Shown one piece after another: positions 1 through 5,014 of a stretch of DNA of 5,014 nt (position 1 is its first letter; the number at the start of each line of letters is the position of its first letter). A model generated the notes under the pieces. The model had not been told where the DNA came from and ran no database searches. It saw nothing but the letters and a program-made list of their open reading frames with translations. The translations under genes were made by a program, and so were the position numbers. The DNA comes from Nitrospirota bacterium (lineage in GTDB: Bacteria; Nitrospinota_A; UBA7883; JACRGQ01), in the NCBI GenBank assembly GCA_024275775.1, contig JAJRYM010000211.1, positions 1 through 5,014 on the forward strand. Reading direction: 5' to 3'.

Positions 1-404
1 ACCTTAACGCCGCATTTCCCTGCCGCTTTCGCGAGAGCTTTATCGAGCGTCGCCAGAGGCAGTTTTTTTCTTATGGCAAGCTCCAGATAAGAAGCATCGT
101 AAACCGAAAGTTTGCAGGTTCTTGCCAGAAGTAGAGTTCGATAAAAAGTCTGGTCGAGCGATTCTTCATCAATATGTATCGAAAACTCCCTTAAAAGATC
201 CAGGATTTCCCTTGTCCGAGACGCTTCGATGCGGTTTCTGCGCTCGGCGGCAAGCAAAGCGTTTGCGATTTCAAAAGGCCATATCGCCGGGACAATAACT
301 TCAGCGGAGGCGCTTAAACGGAGCGTCGATTGAGATAACTGCTCCTTTTCGTCCTCGAAAAACCAGCATAGAACGGAAGAGCAGTCGAGAATAAATCTCT
401 TCAA
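1..404 (-). CDS. vapC: PIN-domain ribonuclease toxin, VapC type (partial, TTG start, 3' end beyond the window)
   Basis: Reading from TTG at 404-402 gives 134 residues with no stop before the window edge. PIN/VapC toxins are usually about 130-140 residues, so only the last few are probably missing. The fold is recognisable by its four spaced acidic residues: Asp7 in FILDCS, Glu45 in WPFEIANALL, Asp103 in SVYDASYLELA and Asp121 in LATLDKALAKAA. In this family these residues bind Mg2+/Mn2+ for RNA cleavage (often tRNA or rRNA). The TTG start is chosen because an in-frame stop lies just upstream (419-417), no ATG or GTG intervenes, and GAGGGAAGG lies about 7 bases before it. The start overlaps the antitoxin stop (TTGA, 401-404), implying translational coupling. 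The RNA target cannot be told from sequence. The family call is firm; the exact start is less so. Confidence 0.85.
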   Translation of the reverse strand, partial: MKRFILDCSSVLCWFFEDEKEQLSQSTLRLSASAEVIVPAIWPFEIANALLAAERRNRIEASRTREILDLLREFSIHIDEESLDQTFYRTLLLARTCKLSVYDASYLELAIRKKLPLATLDKALAKAAGKCGVK

Positions 405-643
405 AACCGCCTTCCCTCATTTATCAGCTCTTTTATCGACAACCCTTTCAGCTTTAACCCTTTTTTCAATCGGTGCACCTCTTTGATCAACTCTTCGGGA
501 GTTTTCCTCCGAGCGGCGCTTACAGGCACAAGCTCCGCTATAGGCACGCCGTGCCTTGTGATAGTAAACCTTTCTCCTTTTTCCACCTTTTTAAGGATTT
601 GGGGCAGATGTGTTTTTGCTTCGTAAGAACCTATCGCGCTCAT
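401..643 (-). CDS. Phd/YefM-family antitoxin
   Basis: This 80-residue protein neutralises the toxin encoded immediately downstream and should repress their shared promoter. The N-terminal half (about residues 4-40: GSYEAKTHLPQILKKVEKGE, then FTITRHGVPIAELVP) is a typical Phd/YefM DNA-binding and dimerisation domain. The Lys/Arg- and Glu-rich remainder (about 46-80, ending INEGRRF) is the flexible toxin-binding helix, and an EGRRF-like tail is common in antitoxins paired with VapC. I take ATG at 643 as the start because GGAGGG lies 5-6 bases upstream. A longer reading from TTG at 655 would include the ribosome site as codons and is unlikely. The stop overlaps the toxin start by four bases. Family known from motif; pairing inferred from the overlap and gene order. 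Confidence 0.9.
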   Translation of the reverse strand: MSAIGSYEAKTHLPQILKKVEKGERFTITRHGVPIAELVPVSAARRKTPEELIKEVHRLKKGLKLKGLSIKELINEGRRF

Positions 644-658
644 AATTCCCTCCAAATA

Positions 659-680
659 AGACTAGTCTATAACCAGTCTA
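659..680. promoter_or_regulatory. Candidate operator of the toxin-antitoxin operon (direct and inverted repeats)
   Basis: On the minus strand TAGACT occurs twice, at 680-675 and 669-664, exactly 11 bp apart, about one helical turn. The second copy also forms one arm of the perfect 10-bp palindrome AGACTAGTCT (659-668). The repeats cover the proposed -10 and start site, as expected for autorepression by the Phd-type antitoxin and its toxin complex. The repeats are seen directly; protein binding is inferred. Confidence 0.5.
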
Positions 681-702
681 ATTATTCTTCGCGAAATGTC
701 AA
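675..702 (-). promoter_or_regulatory. Candidate sigma70 promoter of the toxin-antitoxin operon
   Basis: On the minus strand a perfect TTGACA (-35, 702-697) is followed after 16 bases by TAGACT (-10, 680-675). Transcription would start near 668, giving a leader of about 25 bases that carries the GGAGGG ribosome site. An 8-bp palindrome, TTCGCGAA (688-695), sits in the spacer. The consensus -35 makes this the best-supported promoter in the window. Confidence 0.6.
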
Positions 703-730
703 ACGATCAGGATGGCGCGGTGGCGGCGAT

Positions 731-2110
731 TCAGGGGAAGATTTTGCCCGGATTGAGGATGTTATCCGGGTCGAGCGCTTTTTTTATCGCTTTGCTTATC
801 TTTACGCCGGGTTGGCCTATCTCTCTTGCGATGTACGGTTTTTTGGCAAGGCCTACCCCGTGCTCTCCGGAGAGAGTGCCGTCGAGCGCCAGAGTCAAAT
901 CCAGAATCTCCTCAACCGTCTTAAGCGCAAGCTCGTACTCTTCCGCGTCGTTTGCGTCCGTCATCACGTTCACGTGGATGTTGCCGTCGCCCGCGTGACC
1001 GAAATTGATTATAGGCAGGCCGGTACGTTCGGACATTTCGGCCGTCCGTTCCATCAGTTCGGCTATTCTGTTTCTCGGCACGGTAACATCCTCGTTAATT
1101 TTGGTCGGCCTCAGCCTGTTAAGCGACGCCGATATGGAACGCCTCGTTTTCCACTGCGCTTCAGCCTCCTCCCCGCTTTCCGCAATGACAAACGAATCCG
1201 CACCGCCCGCGAGGCAGAGCTCCTTAATATCGTTCATCTCCTTTTCCGCTTCGGCGGTTTTGCCGTCCGTTTCCACTAACAGCAGGGCGCCGGCGTTTAC
1301 CGGCAGTCCGGCCTTGAGATATTCCTCCACACAGCGGATGGCGGTGCGGTCTATATACTCAAGCGTTCGCGGCCTTATTCCTTTGCGCAGGATGGCGATG
1401 ACGGCCGAAACGGCGTCCCTTCTTTCAGGAAAAACAGCCGTGGCCGTAACAACCGCTTCCGGTTTCGGCAGGATTTTAAGCCTGATTTTCGTTATTATTC
1501 CAAGCGTTCCTTCGGAGCCGACGAAAAGCTTTTTCAGGTCGTACCCCACTACCCCTTTATCGGTTTTGATGCCGGTATCCAGCACGGAGCCGTCGGCCGG
1601 CACGACGGTAAGCCCCATAACGTAATCCCCCGTAACGCCGTATTTCACCGCGCTCGGCCCGCCCGCGCCGGTGGCCACGTTTCCGCCTATGGTGGAGCTT
1701 TTGAGAGAGGCTGGGTCTGGCGGATAAAAGAACCCCCGCTTTTCCAGAAAACCGGAAAGCTCCGCGTTTACGATGCCCGGCTCCACCTCCACGTACAGGC
1801 CGTCGGGATTGAAATTGATAATCCGCTTCATTCTCGTAAGGACAAGCGCCACTCCGCCTTCAATCGGCACCGCCCCGCCGATACAGCCGGTACCTGCTCC
1901 TCTCGGCGTTATCGGTATTTTATGGCGGGCGCAGATTTTTACGATTGCGGCAACCTCTTCAGTCGATTCGGGAAAAACCGCGCAGTCAGGTTTGCGTTTT
2001 ATTTTCATAGTGTCGAAGGAGTAGAGTAGAAGCTCCGCCGGCTCGGTGGTGGTATGCGCGCAGACTTTTCTTATTTCGTCGACAGCCGATTGAATATTCC
2101 CGCGCTCCAT
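731..2110 (-). CDS. FAD-linked 2-hydroxyacid dehydrogenase, GlcD family (glycolate/D-lactate type)
   Basis: This 459-residue flavoprotein of the vanillyl-alcohol-oxidase/PCMH superfamily should oxidise an alpha-hydroxyacid such as glycolate or D-lactate to the 2-oxoacid. The FAD domain covers about residues 40-215, with PRGAGTGCIGGA (69-80), PDPASLKSSTIGGNVATGAG (131-150) and LFVGSEGTLGIIT (195-207). The C-terminal substrate domain has EDVTVP (340-345), GHAGDGNIHVN (371-381), SGEHGVG (414-420) and DPDNILNPGK (447-456). His372, His379 and Glu416 match the metal site known in D-2-hydroxyglutarate and D-lactate dehydrogenases. Length is normal for GlcD. ATG at 2110 has no good ribosome site, so it may depend on translation of the symporter gene 46 bp upstream. 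No GlcE, GlcF or fused iron-sulfur domain is present, so the electron acceptor is unknown. D-lactate, glycolate or another D-2-hydroxyacid are all possible substrates. Confidence 0.88.
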   Translation of the reverse strand: MERGNIQSAVDEIRKVCAHTTTEPAELLLYSFDTMKIKRKPDCAVFPESTEEVAAIVKICARHKIPITPRGAGTGCIGGAVPIEGGVALVLTRMKRIINFNPDGLYVEVEPGIVNAELSGFLEKRGFFYPPDPASLKSSTIGGNVATGAGGPSAVKYGVTGDYVMGLTVVPADGSVLDTGIKTDKGVVGYDLKKLFVGSEGTLGIITKIRLKILPKPEAVVTATAVFPERRDAVSAVIAILRKGIRPRTLEYIDRTAIRCVEEYLKAGLPVNAGALLLVETDGKTAEAEKEMNDIKELCLAGGADSFVIAESGEEAEAQWKTRRSISASLNRLRPTKINEDVTVPRNRIAELMERTAEMSERTGLPIINFGHAGDGNIHVNVMTDANDAEEYELALKTVEEILDLTLALDGTLSGEHGVGLAKKPYIAREIGQPGVKISKAIKKALDPDNILNPGKIFP

Positions 2111-2156
2111 AACTGTAAGGATAGCCCCAAAAAAGAGGAAGGCGCAAACGGACTTT

Positions 2157-3497
2157 TCAGTTAAGGTCCGGTTCGGTGCGGGCGGTGCGGAAAATCATTC
2201 TGCTCATGCCGAGCAGGGCGATGAGGTTGGGAATGGCCATAACCGCCACGAGGATATCCACTATGTTCCATACGAGATCTATCTTGAGAAGAGAACCTAC
2301 CACGATGAGAGCAACGAAAACCCACCGGTATGTATGCGCCGCCTCCAGCCCGAAAAGATATTCCACGCACTGAAGCCCATAATACGACCATCCGATAAAC
2401 GTCGTGAAAGCGAACAGGATAAGCCCCACGCTTACGATAACCCCGCCGCCGTGCAGCATGCCCGGCAGGCCTGCGTCGAAAGCGTCTATGGTAAGTTCCG
2501 CGCCGTTCACGCCGCTGTCCCACTGGCCGGTGATGACTATCACCAGCCCGGTAATGGAGCATATAACAAGCGTATCGATGAAAACCCCTATCATCCCTAT
2601 AAGAGCCTGCCTCGCCGGTTTGTCCGTTTTGGCCGCGGCGTGGGCTATCGGCGCCGAGCCGAGCCCCGACTCGTTCGAGAAAGTTCCTCTGGCGACGCCG
2701 AAATGGATAGCCGATTTAACCGTAGCGCCCGCGAACCCGCCGACTGCGGCTACTGGGTGAAACGCCGAATGTAATACAAGCCACAGCGCGTCCGGCAGTT
2801 TATCGATGTTAAGAATGAGAATCATCACGCCGCCGGCGAAGTAAAGCCCCGCCATGAGCGGAACGAGCCTTTCGGTGACCTTTCCTATGCGGACTATGCC
2901 GCCCAGAATGACCAGCGCCACGAGAACTGCCGATATGATTCCGGTAAGCAACGGCGGCACGCCAAGAAGATCTTTTGCCGCAACGGCTATGGAATGGCTC
3001 TGCACGAGGTTGCCCGGCCCAAGCGAGCCTGCCAGACAGCAGAAAGCAAAAACGGTGGCCAGCTTTTTACTGCCGAAACCGTGCTCTATGTAGTACATCG
3101 GCCCGCCCATCATCCTGCCGTCCGGCCCCACCTTGCGGAAAGTGAGCGCCAGAAATATCTCGGAAAATTTTGTGGCCATGCCCATCAGCCCCATCAGCCA
3201 CATCCAGAAAAGCGCGCCGGGGCCTCCGGTGGCGATGGCCGTGGCTACGCCGGCTATGTTGCCCGTGCCGACGGTGGCCGCGAGAGCCGTCGTAAGCGCC
3301 TGGAACGGGGTGATATCCCCCTTCTCTTGCTCGCCGGAAGGTTTCCAAAGAAGCATGAAGGCGTGATAGGTTTTGCGGAACTGGATGCCGCGAAGGCCGA
3401 ATGTTAGATATACTGCCGTTCCACCCAGAAATATGAGCATAGGCGGGCCCCAAAGGAACCCCGCGAGACTGCCCGTTAGCGCCGTTAAAGTTTCCAT
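2157..3497 (-). CDS. Sodium:alanine/glycine symporter, AGCS family
   Basis: This 446-residue inner-membrane transporter should import alanine, glycine or a related small amino acid with Na+. Family motifs are TVGTGNIAGVATAIATGGPG (75-94) running into ALFWMW, then GMATKFSEIFLA (106-117), MMGGPMYYIEHGF (129-141), VARGTFSNESGLGSAPIAHA (268-287), and FTTFIGWSYYG (364-374). About ten to eleven hydrophobic segments can be seen, including roughly 18-34, 68-90, 95-118, 181-203, 212-230, 300-322, 352-372, 392-408 and 413-430. Length matches the family. AGGGAGG lies just before ATG 3497; the purine-rich run starts at a normal distance although its end is only 2 bases from the ATG. After GWSYYG, where I recall Glu-Arg or Glu-Lys in most members, this protein has Leu-Gln (375-376). 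Substrate is not fixed by sequence. The GlcD-type gene follows on the same strand. Confidence 0.93.
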   Translation of the reverse strand: METLTALTGSLAGFLWGPPMLIFLGGTAVYLTFGLRGIQFRKTYHAFMLLWKPSGEQEKGDITPFQALTTALAATVGTGNIAGVATAIATGGPGALFWMWLMGLMGMATKFSEIFLALTFRKVGPDGRMMGGPMYYIEHGFGSKKLATVFAFCCLAGSLGPGNLVQSHSIAVAAKDLLGVPPLLTGIISAVLVALVILGGIVRIGKVTERLVPLMAGLYFAGGVMILILNIDKLPDALWLVLHSAFHPVAAVGGFAGATVKSAIHFGVARGTFSNESGLGSAPIAHAAAKTDKPARQALIGMIGVFIDTLVICSITGLVIVITGQWDSGVNGAELTIDAFDAGLPGMLHGGGVIVSVGLILFAFTTFIGWSYYGLQCVEYLFGLEAAHTYRWVFVALIVVGSLLKIDLVWNIVDILVAVMAIPNLIALLGMSRMIFRTARTEPDLN

Positions 3498-3518
3498 CGC
3501 CTCCCTTTTTTTAAGCGA

Positions 3519-3548
3519 AGTTTATCACATGCGTTTTCCGCCTTTCAA
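3519..3548 (-). promoter_or_regulatory. Candidate promoter of the symporter-dehydrogenase unit
   Basis: On the minus strand TTGAAA (3548-3543) and TAAACT (3524-3519) are separated by 18 bases. The -35 matches consensus at five of six bases and the -10 at four of six. A start near 3511 would leave a short leader of about 14 bases containing the ribosome site. The best candidate in this gap, but not a strong one. Confidence 0.4.
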
Positions 3549-3552
3549 AGCG

Positions 3553-3572
3553 GCCTCGCATTGCCTCGCATT
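3553..3572. repeat. Perfect 10-bp tandem direct repeat upstream of the symporter promoter
   Basis: GCCTCGCATT occurs twice without a spacer. On the minus strand it reads AATGCGAGGC twice and ends 4 bases upstream of the proposed -35 of the symporter gene, the usual place for an activator. A 10-bp period would put both copies on the same face of the helix. The repeat is seen directly; a regulatory role is inferred. Confidence 0.6.
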
Positions 3573-3594
3573 AAATGTAGCCGTGAGTATGGAC

Positions 3595-3623
3595 TTATCA
3601 CTTAGGCTGGAATGTATTAAGAT
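3595..3623 (+). promoter_or_regulatory. Candidate promoter of the thiG-thiH transcript
   Basis: TTATCA (3595-3600) and TAAGAT (3618-3623) are 17 bases apart and each matches four of six consensus bases. A start near 3630 would place the 5' end just before the TPP aptamer, as expected. The surrounding stretch (3613-3637) is markedly AT-rich. Weak boxes, supported mainly by position. Confidence 0.35.
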
Positions 3624-3638
3624 ATATGAAGATGTAAT

Positions 3639-3720
3639 GAACGGGGGTGCCCAAAAGGCTGAGACTCTTCGGAGAACCCTTTGAACTTGAACTGGGTAAT
3701 ACCGGCGAAAGGAGATGTTT
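3639..3720 (+). ncRNA. TPP riboswitch (THI element)
   Basis: The aptamer senses thiamin pyrophosphate and controls thiG-thiH. Its conserved blocks occur in order: GGGGGTGCC (3643-3651), CTGAGA (3659-3664, the pyrimidine-sensing loop), ACCC (3676-3679), CTGGGTAATACCGGCG (3692-3707) and AAAGGAG (3708-3714). Helices can be drawn by hand: P1 GAAC/GTTT (3639-3642 with 3717-3720), P2 GGGT/ACCC (3645-3648 with 3676-3679), P3 GCC/GGC (3649-3651 with 3657-3659), P4 CTT/AAG (3686-3688 with 3709-3711) and P5 CTGG/CCGG (3692-3695 with 3702-3705, one G-U). The optional P3a arm is a minimal CTC-TTCG-GAG hairpin (3665-3674) with a stable UUCG loop. P1 is short. thiG starts 114 bases downstream. The class is certain from the motifs; ends are approximate. 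Confidence 0.96.
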
Positions 3721-3834
3721 TAAATCGTTTCCCCGCCCGTATTCCACAACCGCGCGACTGCGGCAGTAAGGTTACCGATGAGATTGCTTCGCTTCGCTCG
3801 CAATGACATGGTTGCAATGGTATAGGGACAAAAC
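3704..3834 (+). promoter_or_regulatory. Probable riboswitch expression platform and thiG ribosome-binding region
   Basis: I find no hairpin followed by a T-run between aptamer and gene, so control of translation is more likely than of termination. GGAGATG (3711-3717) can pair with CGTTTCC (3726-3732, two G-U pairs), extended across an internal loop by GGCG (3704-3707) with CGCC (3734-3737). This fold would destroy P1, P4 and part of P5. Freed by an intact aptamer, GTTTCCC (3727-3733) could instead pair with GGG and AAAC (3825-3827 and 3831-3834) at the thiG ribosome site, with a three-base bulge. That gives the expected off state with TPP. Drawn by eye, without energies. Confidence 0.4.
3779..3808. 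repeat. Dispersed palindromic repeat of the 'CATTGCGAGCGAAGC' type in the thi leader
   Basis: The minus strand reads TGTCATTGCGAG, CGAAGCGAAG, CAATCTCA. This is a short intergenic repeat I recognise from many bacterial genomes, where its translation produces spurious proteins containing HCERSEAIS or LRAKRSNL. The ends ATTGC (3783-3787) and GCAAT (3800-3804) form an imperfect hairpin, and a second GCAAT (3814-3818) could pair with the same arm. It lies between the TPP aptamer and the thiG ribosome site. The true element may extend left toward about 3740; its ends cannot be fixed from one copy. Confidence 0.65.
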
Positions 3835-4602
3835 ATGAGCATGCTTGAAATAGCCGGAAGAAAATTCAACAGCCGCCTATTGGTCGGTACGGGTAAATTC
3901 GCCTCCCACGAGCTGATGCGGGAAGCAATCGTCGCTTCGGAAACGGAGATTGTAACCGTATCGCTAAGGCGGGTTGAGCTTGAAAGCCCTCGCAAAGGAA
4001 TACTCGATTACATACCGCAAAACATACAGCTTCTTCCCAACAGCTCCGGCGCGAGGAACGCCGACGAAGCCGTCCGCATCGCACGAATTTGCAAAATGGC
4101 TTCCGGCACCAACTGGATAAAACTTGAAGTAATACCGGACCCCGTCTATCTCCTGCCCGACCCGGTGGAGACGCTTAAAGCGGCCGAAATACTGGTGAAA
4201 GAAGGATTCGTCGTTTTGCCGTATATAAACGCAGACCCGCTTTTAGCCAAACGGCTGGAGGAGGCCGGATGCGCCACGGTGATGCCGCTCGGCTCTCCCA
4301 TCGGCACCAACAAGGGAATACAAACGCTGGACATGATCCGGATAATCGTTGATATCTGTAACATACCTGTGGTGGTGGACGCGGGCTTAGGCAAACCGTC
4401 GCACGCTTCGCTCGCTATGGAAATCGGCGCGGACGCCGTGCTAATCAACACCGCCATAGCCGTCGCGGGCGACCCGGCCAGAATGGGTGACGCTTTCCGG
4501 CAGGCGGTTATAGCCGGGCGGACAGCTTTCGAGGCGGGTCTGGGAGAGACCAAAGAGAAGGGGGAAGCGTCCAGCCCGTTGACAGGGTTTCTGGACGGCT
4601 GA
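3835..4602 (+). CDS. thiG: Thiazole synthase ThiG
   Basis: ThiG builds the thiazole phosphate of thiamin in the cytoplasm from 1-deoxy-D-xylulose 5-phosphate, dehydroglycine and sulfur carried on ThiS-thiocarboxylate. The 255 residues match the usual length and a single TIM barrel. Motifs include RLLVGTGKF (14-22), TVSLRRVE (41-48), LLPNSSG (66-72), WIKLEVIPD (94-102), GFVVLPYINADP, CATVMPLGSPIGTNKG, PVVVDAGLGKPSHASLAMEI and GADAVLINTAIA. Lys96 corresponds to the Schiff-base lysine that binds the sugar substrate. ATG 3835 is preferred over ATG 3841 because TAGGGA (3823-3828) lies 6 bases before it. It is the first gene after the TPP riboswitch and overlaps thiH by one base (TGATG, 4600-4604). 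thiS and thiF are not in view. Identification is firm. Confidence 0.97.
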   Translation: MSMLEIAGRKFNSRLLVGTGKFASHELMREAIVASETEIVTVSLRRVELESPRKGILDYIPQNIQLLPNSSGARNADEAVRIARICKMASGTNWIKLEVIPDPVYLLPDPVETLKAAEILVKEGFVVLPYINADPLLAKRLEEAGCATVMPLGSPIGTNKGIQTLDMIRIIVDICNIPVVVDAGLGKPSHASLAMEIGADAVLINTAIAVAGDPARMGDAFRQAVIAGRTAFEAGLGETKEKGEASSPLTGFLDG

Positions 4603-5014
4603 TGAGCTTCGCCGTTGACGAATCGAAAATAGAATCACTGCTTAACGACAGCCGGAGCGGTGCGGGAGCGGTTACAGCGCTGGACAGAGAACGGCTTTCA
4701 ATCGAAGACTTCGCCTCCATTCTGCTGTACGATGAAAACAACGCCGATTTTTCCGAAAAGCTGGCGCATCGGGCGCGGAGCATAACGACAGCGCGGTTCG
4801 GCAGAGTGAAAGGGCTTTACATCCCGCTCTACCTTTCAAATTCGTGCCACAACGAATGCGCCTATTGCGGGTTCAGCGTTTCCAACAGAATGAAACGCAC
4901 AACTCTCACGCCAGCAGAAACAGAGCAGGAGCTGGAGCTTATATACCGCAAAGAATTTCGCAATATTCTGCTTGTTTCGGGAGAGCTGAACGATTTCAAA
5001 AATATTGGCTACCT
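4602..5014 (+). CDS. thiH: 2-iminoacetate synthase ThiH, radical SAM (partial, 3' end beyond the window)
   Basis: ThiH cleaves tyrosine with S-adenosylmethionine to give dehydroglycine (2-iminoacetate) and p-cresol; dehydroglycine goes to ThiG. The frame from ATG 4602 is open for 137 complete codons to the edge. The radical-SAM iron-sulfur motif is CHNECAYC, Cys82, Cys86 and Cys89 (CX3CX2C), inside the ThiH-like context YIPLYLSNSC and YCGF; LLVSGE (123-128) is the glycine-glutamate strand that contacts SAM. The start overlaps the thiG stop (TGATG) and has no strong ribosome site, so reinitiation after thiG is likely. HydG has a very similar N-terminus, but adjacency to thiG and the upstream TPP riboswitch favour ThiH. 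Using ThiH rather than the oxygen-dependent ThiO suits an anaerobic or facultative host. The C-terminal two thirds are not visible. Confidence 0.95.
   Translation, partial: MSFAVDESKIESLLNDSRSGAGAVTALDRERLSIEDFASILLYDENNADFSEKLAHRARSITTARFGRVKGLYIPLYLSNSCHNECAYCGFSVSNRMKRTTLTPAETEQELELIYRKEFRNILLVSGELNDFKNIGY

Noticed and set aside
644..655. Longer antitoxin start at TTG 655
   Set aside because: It would translate through the GGAGGG ribosome site that is correctly placed for ATG 643, and adds residues outside the family domain.
473..1625. Long plus-strand open frames (473-1279 and 1005-1625) opposite the dehydrogenase gene
   Set aside because: They lie antisense to a gene with clear family motifs, have low-complexity Arg/Ser-rich translations and no recognisable domain or ribosome site.
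2111..2156. Terminator or promoter between the symporter and dehydrogenase genes
   Set aside because: No stable inverted repeat and no convincing -35/-10 pair could be found in the 46-base gap.
2161..3453. Several open frames on both strands within the symporter gene
   Set aside because: Arg/His/Pro-rich translations with no family resemblance, produced by the codon bias of the real gene.
3749..3764. Hairpin CCGC-GCGACT-GCGG in the thi leader as an intrinsic terminator
   Set aside because: Only 4 base pairs and no T-run follows, so it is not a convincing terminator.
3617..3995. Minus-strand open frames whose translations contain CHCERSEAIS and LRAKRSNLI
   Set aside because: These are the well-known spurious translations of the dispersed repeat at 3779-3808; one also runs antisense through the riboswitch and the other into thiG.
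4146..4783. Minus-strand open frames opposite thiG and thiH
   Set aside because: Shadows of the coding strand; the plus strand carries unmistakable ThiG and ThiH motifs.
1..5014. CRISPR array, insertion sequence, tRNA or rRNA
   Set aside because: No regularly spaced repeats, transposase motifs, tRNA-like TTCRANN signals or rRNA segments were seen.

Overview
The window comes from a bacterium, probably Gram-negative and at least facultatively anaerobic. Three things suggest this. ThiH, the oxygen-sensitive radical-SAM source of dehydroglycine, is present. The TPP riboswitch appears to have no intrinsic terminator. A short dispersed repeat of the 'CATTGCGAGCGAAGC' type is present; I know it from many deltaproteobacterial, Nitrospirota and candidate-phylum genomes. 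The lineage is only an inference: no rRNA or other strong phylogenetic marker is present.

Layout, left to right. Positions 1-643, minus strand: a Phd/VapC-type toxin-antitoxin pair. The antitoxin lies upstream. The PIN-domain toxin starts at a TTG overlapping the antitoxin stop by four bases and runs off the left edge, with 134 residues visible. A sigma70-like promoter with direct and inverted repeats lies just upstream (659-702). Positions 731-3497, minus strand: a two-gene unit made of an AGCS-family sodium:alanine/glycine symporter followed 46 bp later by a GlcD-type FAD-linked 2-hydroxyacid dehydrogenase. Neither GlcE nor GlcF is visible. A candidate promoter and a perfect 10-bp tandem repeat lie upstream of the symporter. 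Positions 3498-3834: a divergent non-coding region holding the symporter promoter on the minus strand. On the plus strand it has a candidate thi promoter, a clear TPP (THI-box) riboswitch at about 3639-3720, and a leader of about 115 bases that contains the dispersed repeat. Positions 3835-5014, plus strand: thiG (thiazole synthase) overlapping thiH (2-iminoacetate synthase). thiH is cut by the right edge.

The genes fall into three independent units. thiG-thiH makes the thiazole half of thiamin and is very probably repressed by TPP through the riboswitch. The symporter and dehydrogenase look like uptake plus oxidation of small organic or amino acids. The toxin-antitoxin pair is self-contained. 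I see no wholly new system. The points most worth checking are the alternative fold of the TPP leader, the dispersed repeat inside it, and the repeats at the two minus-strand promoters.
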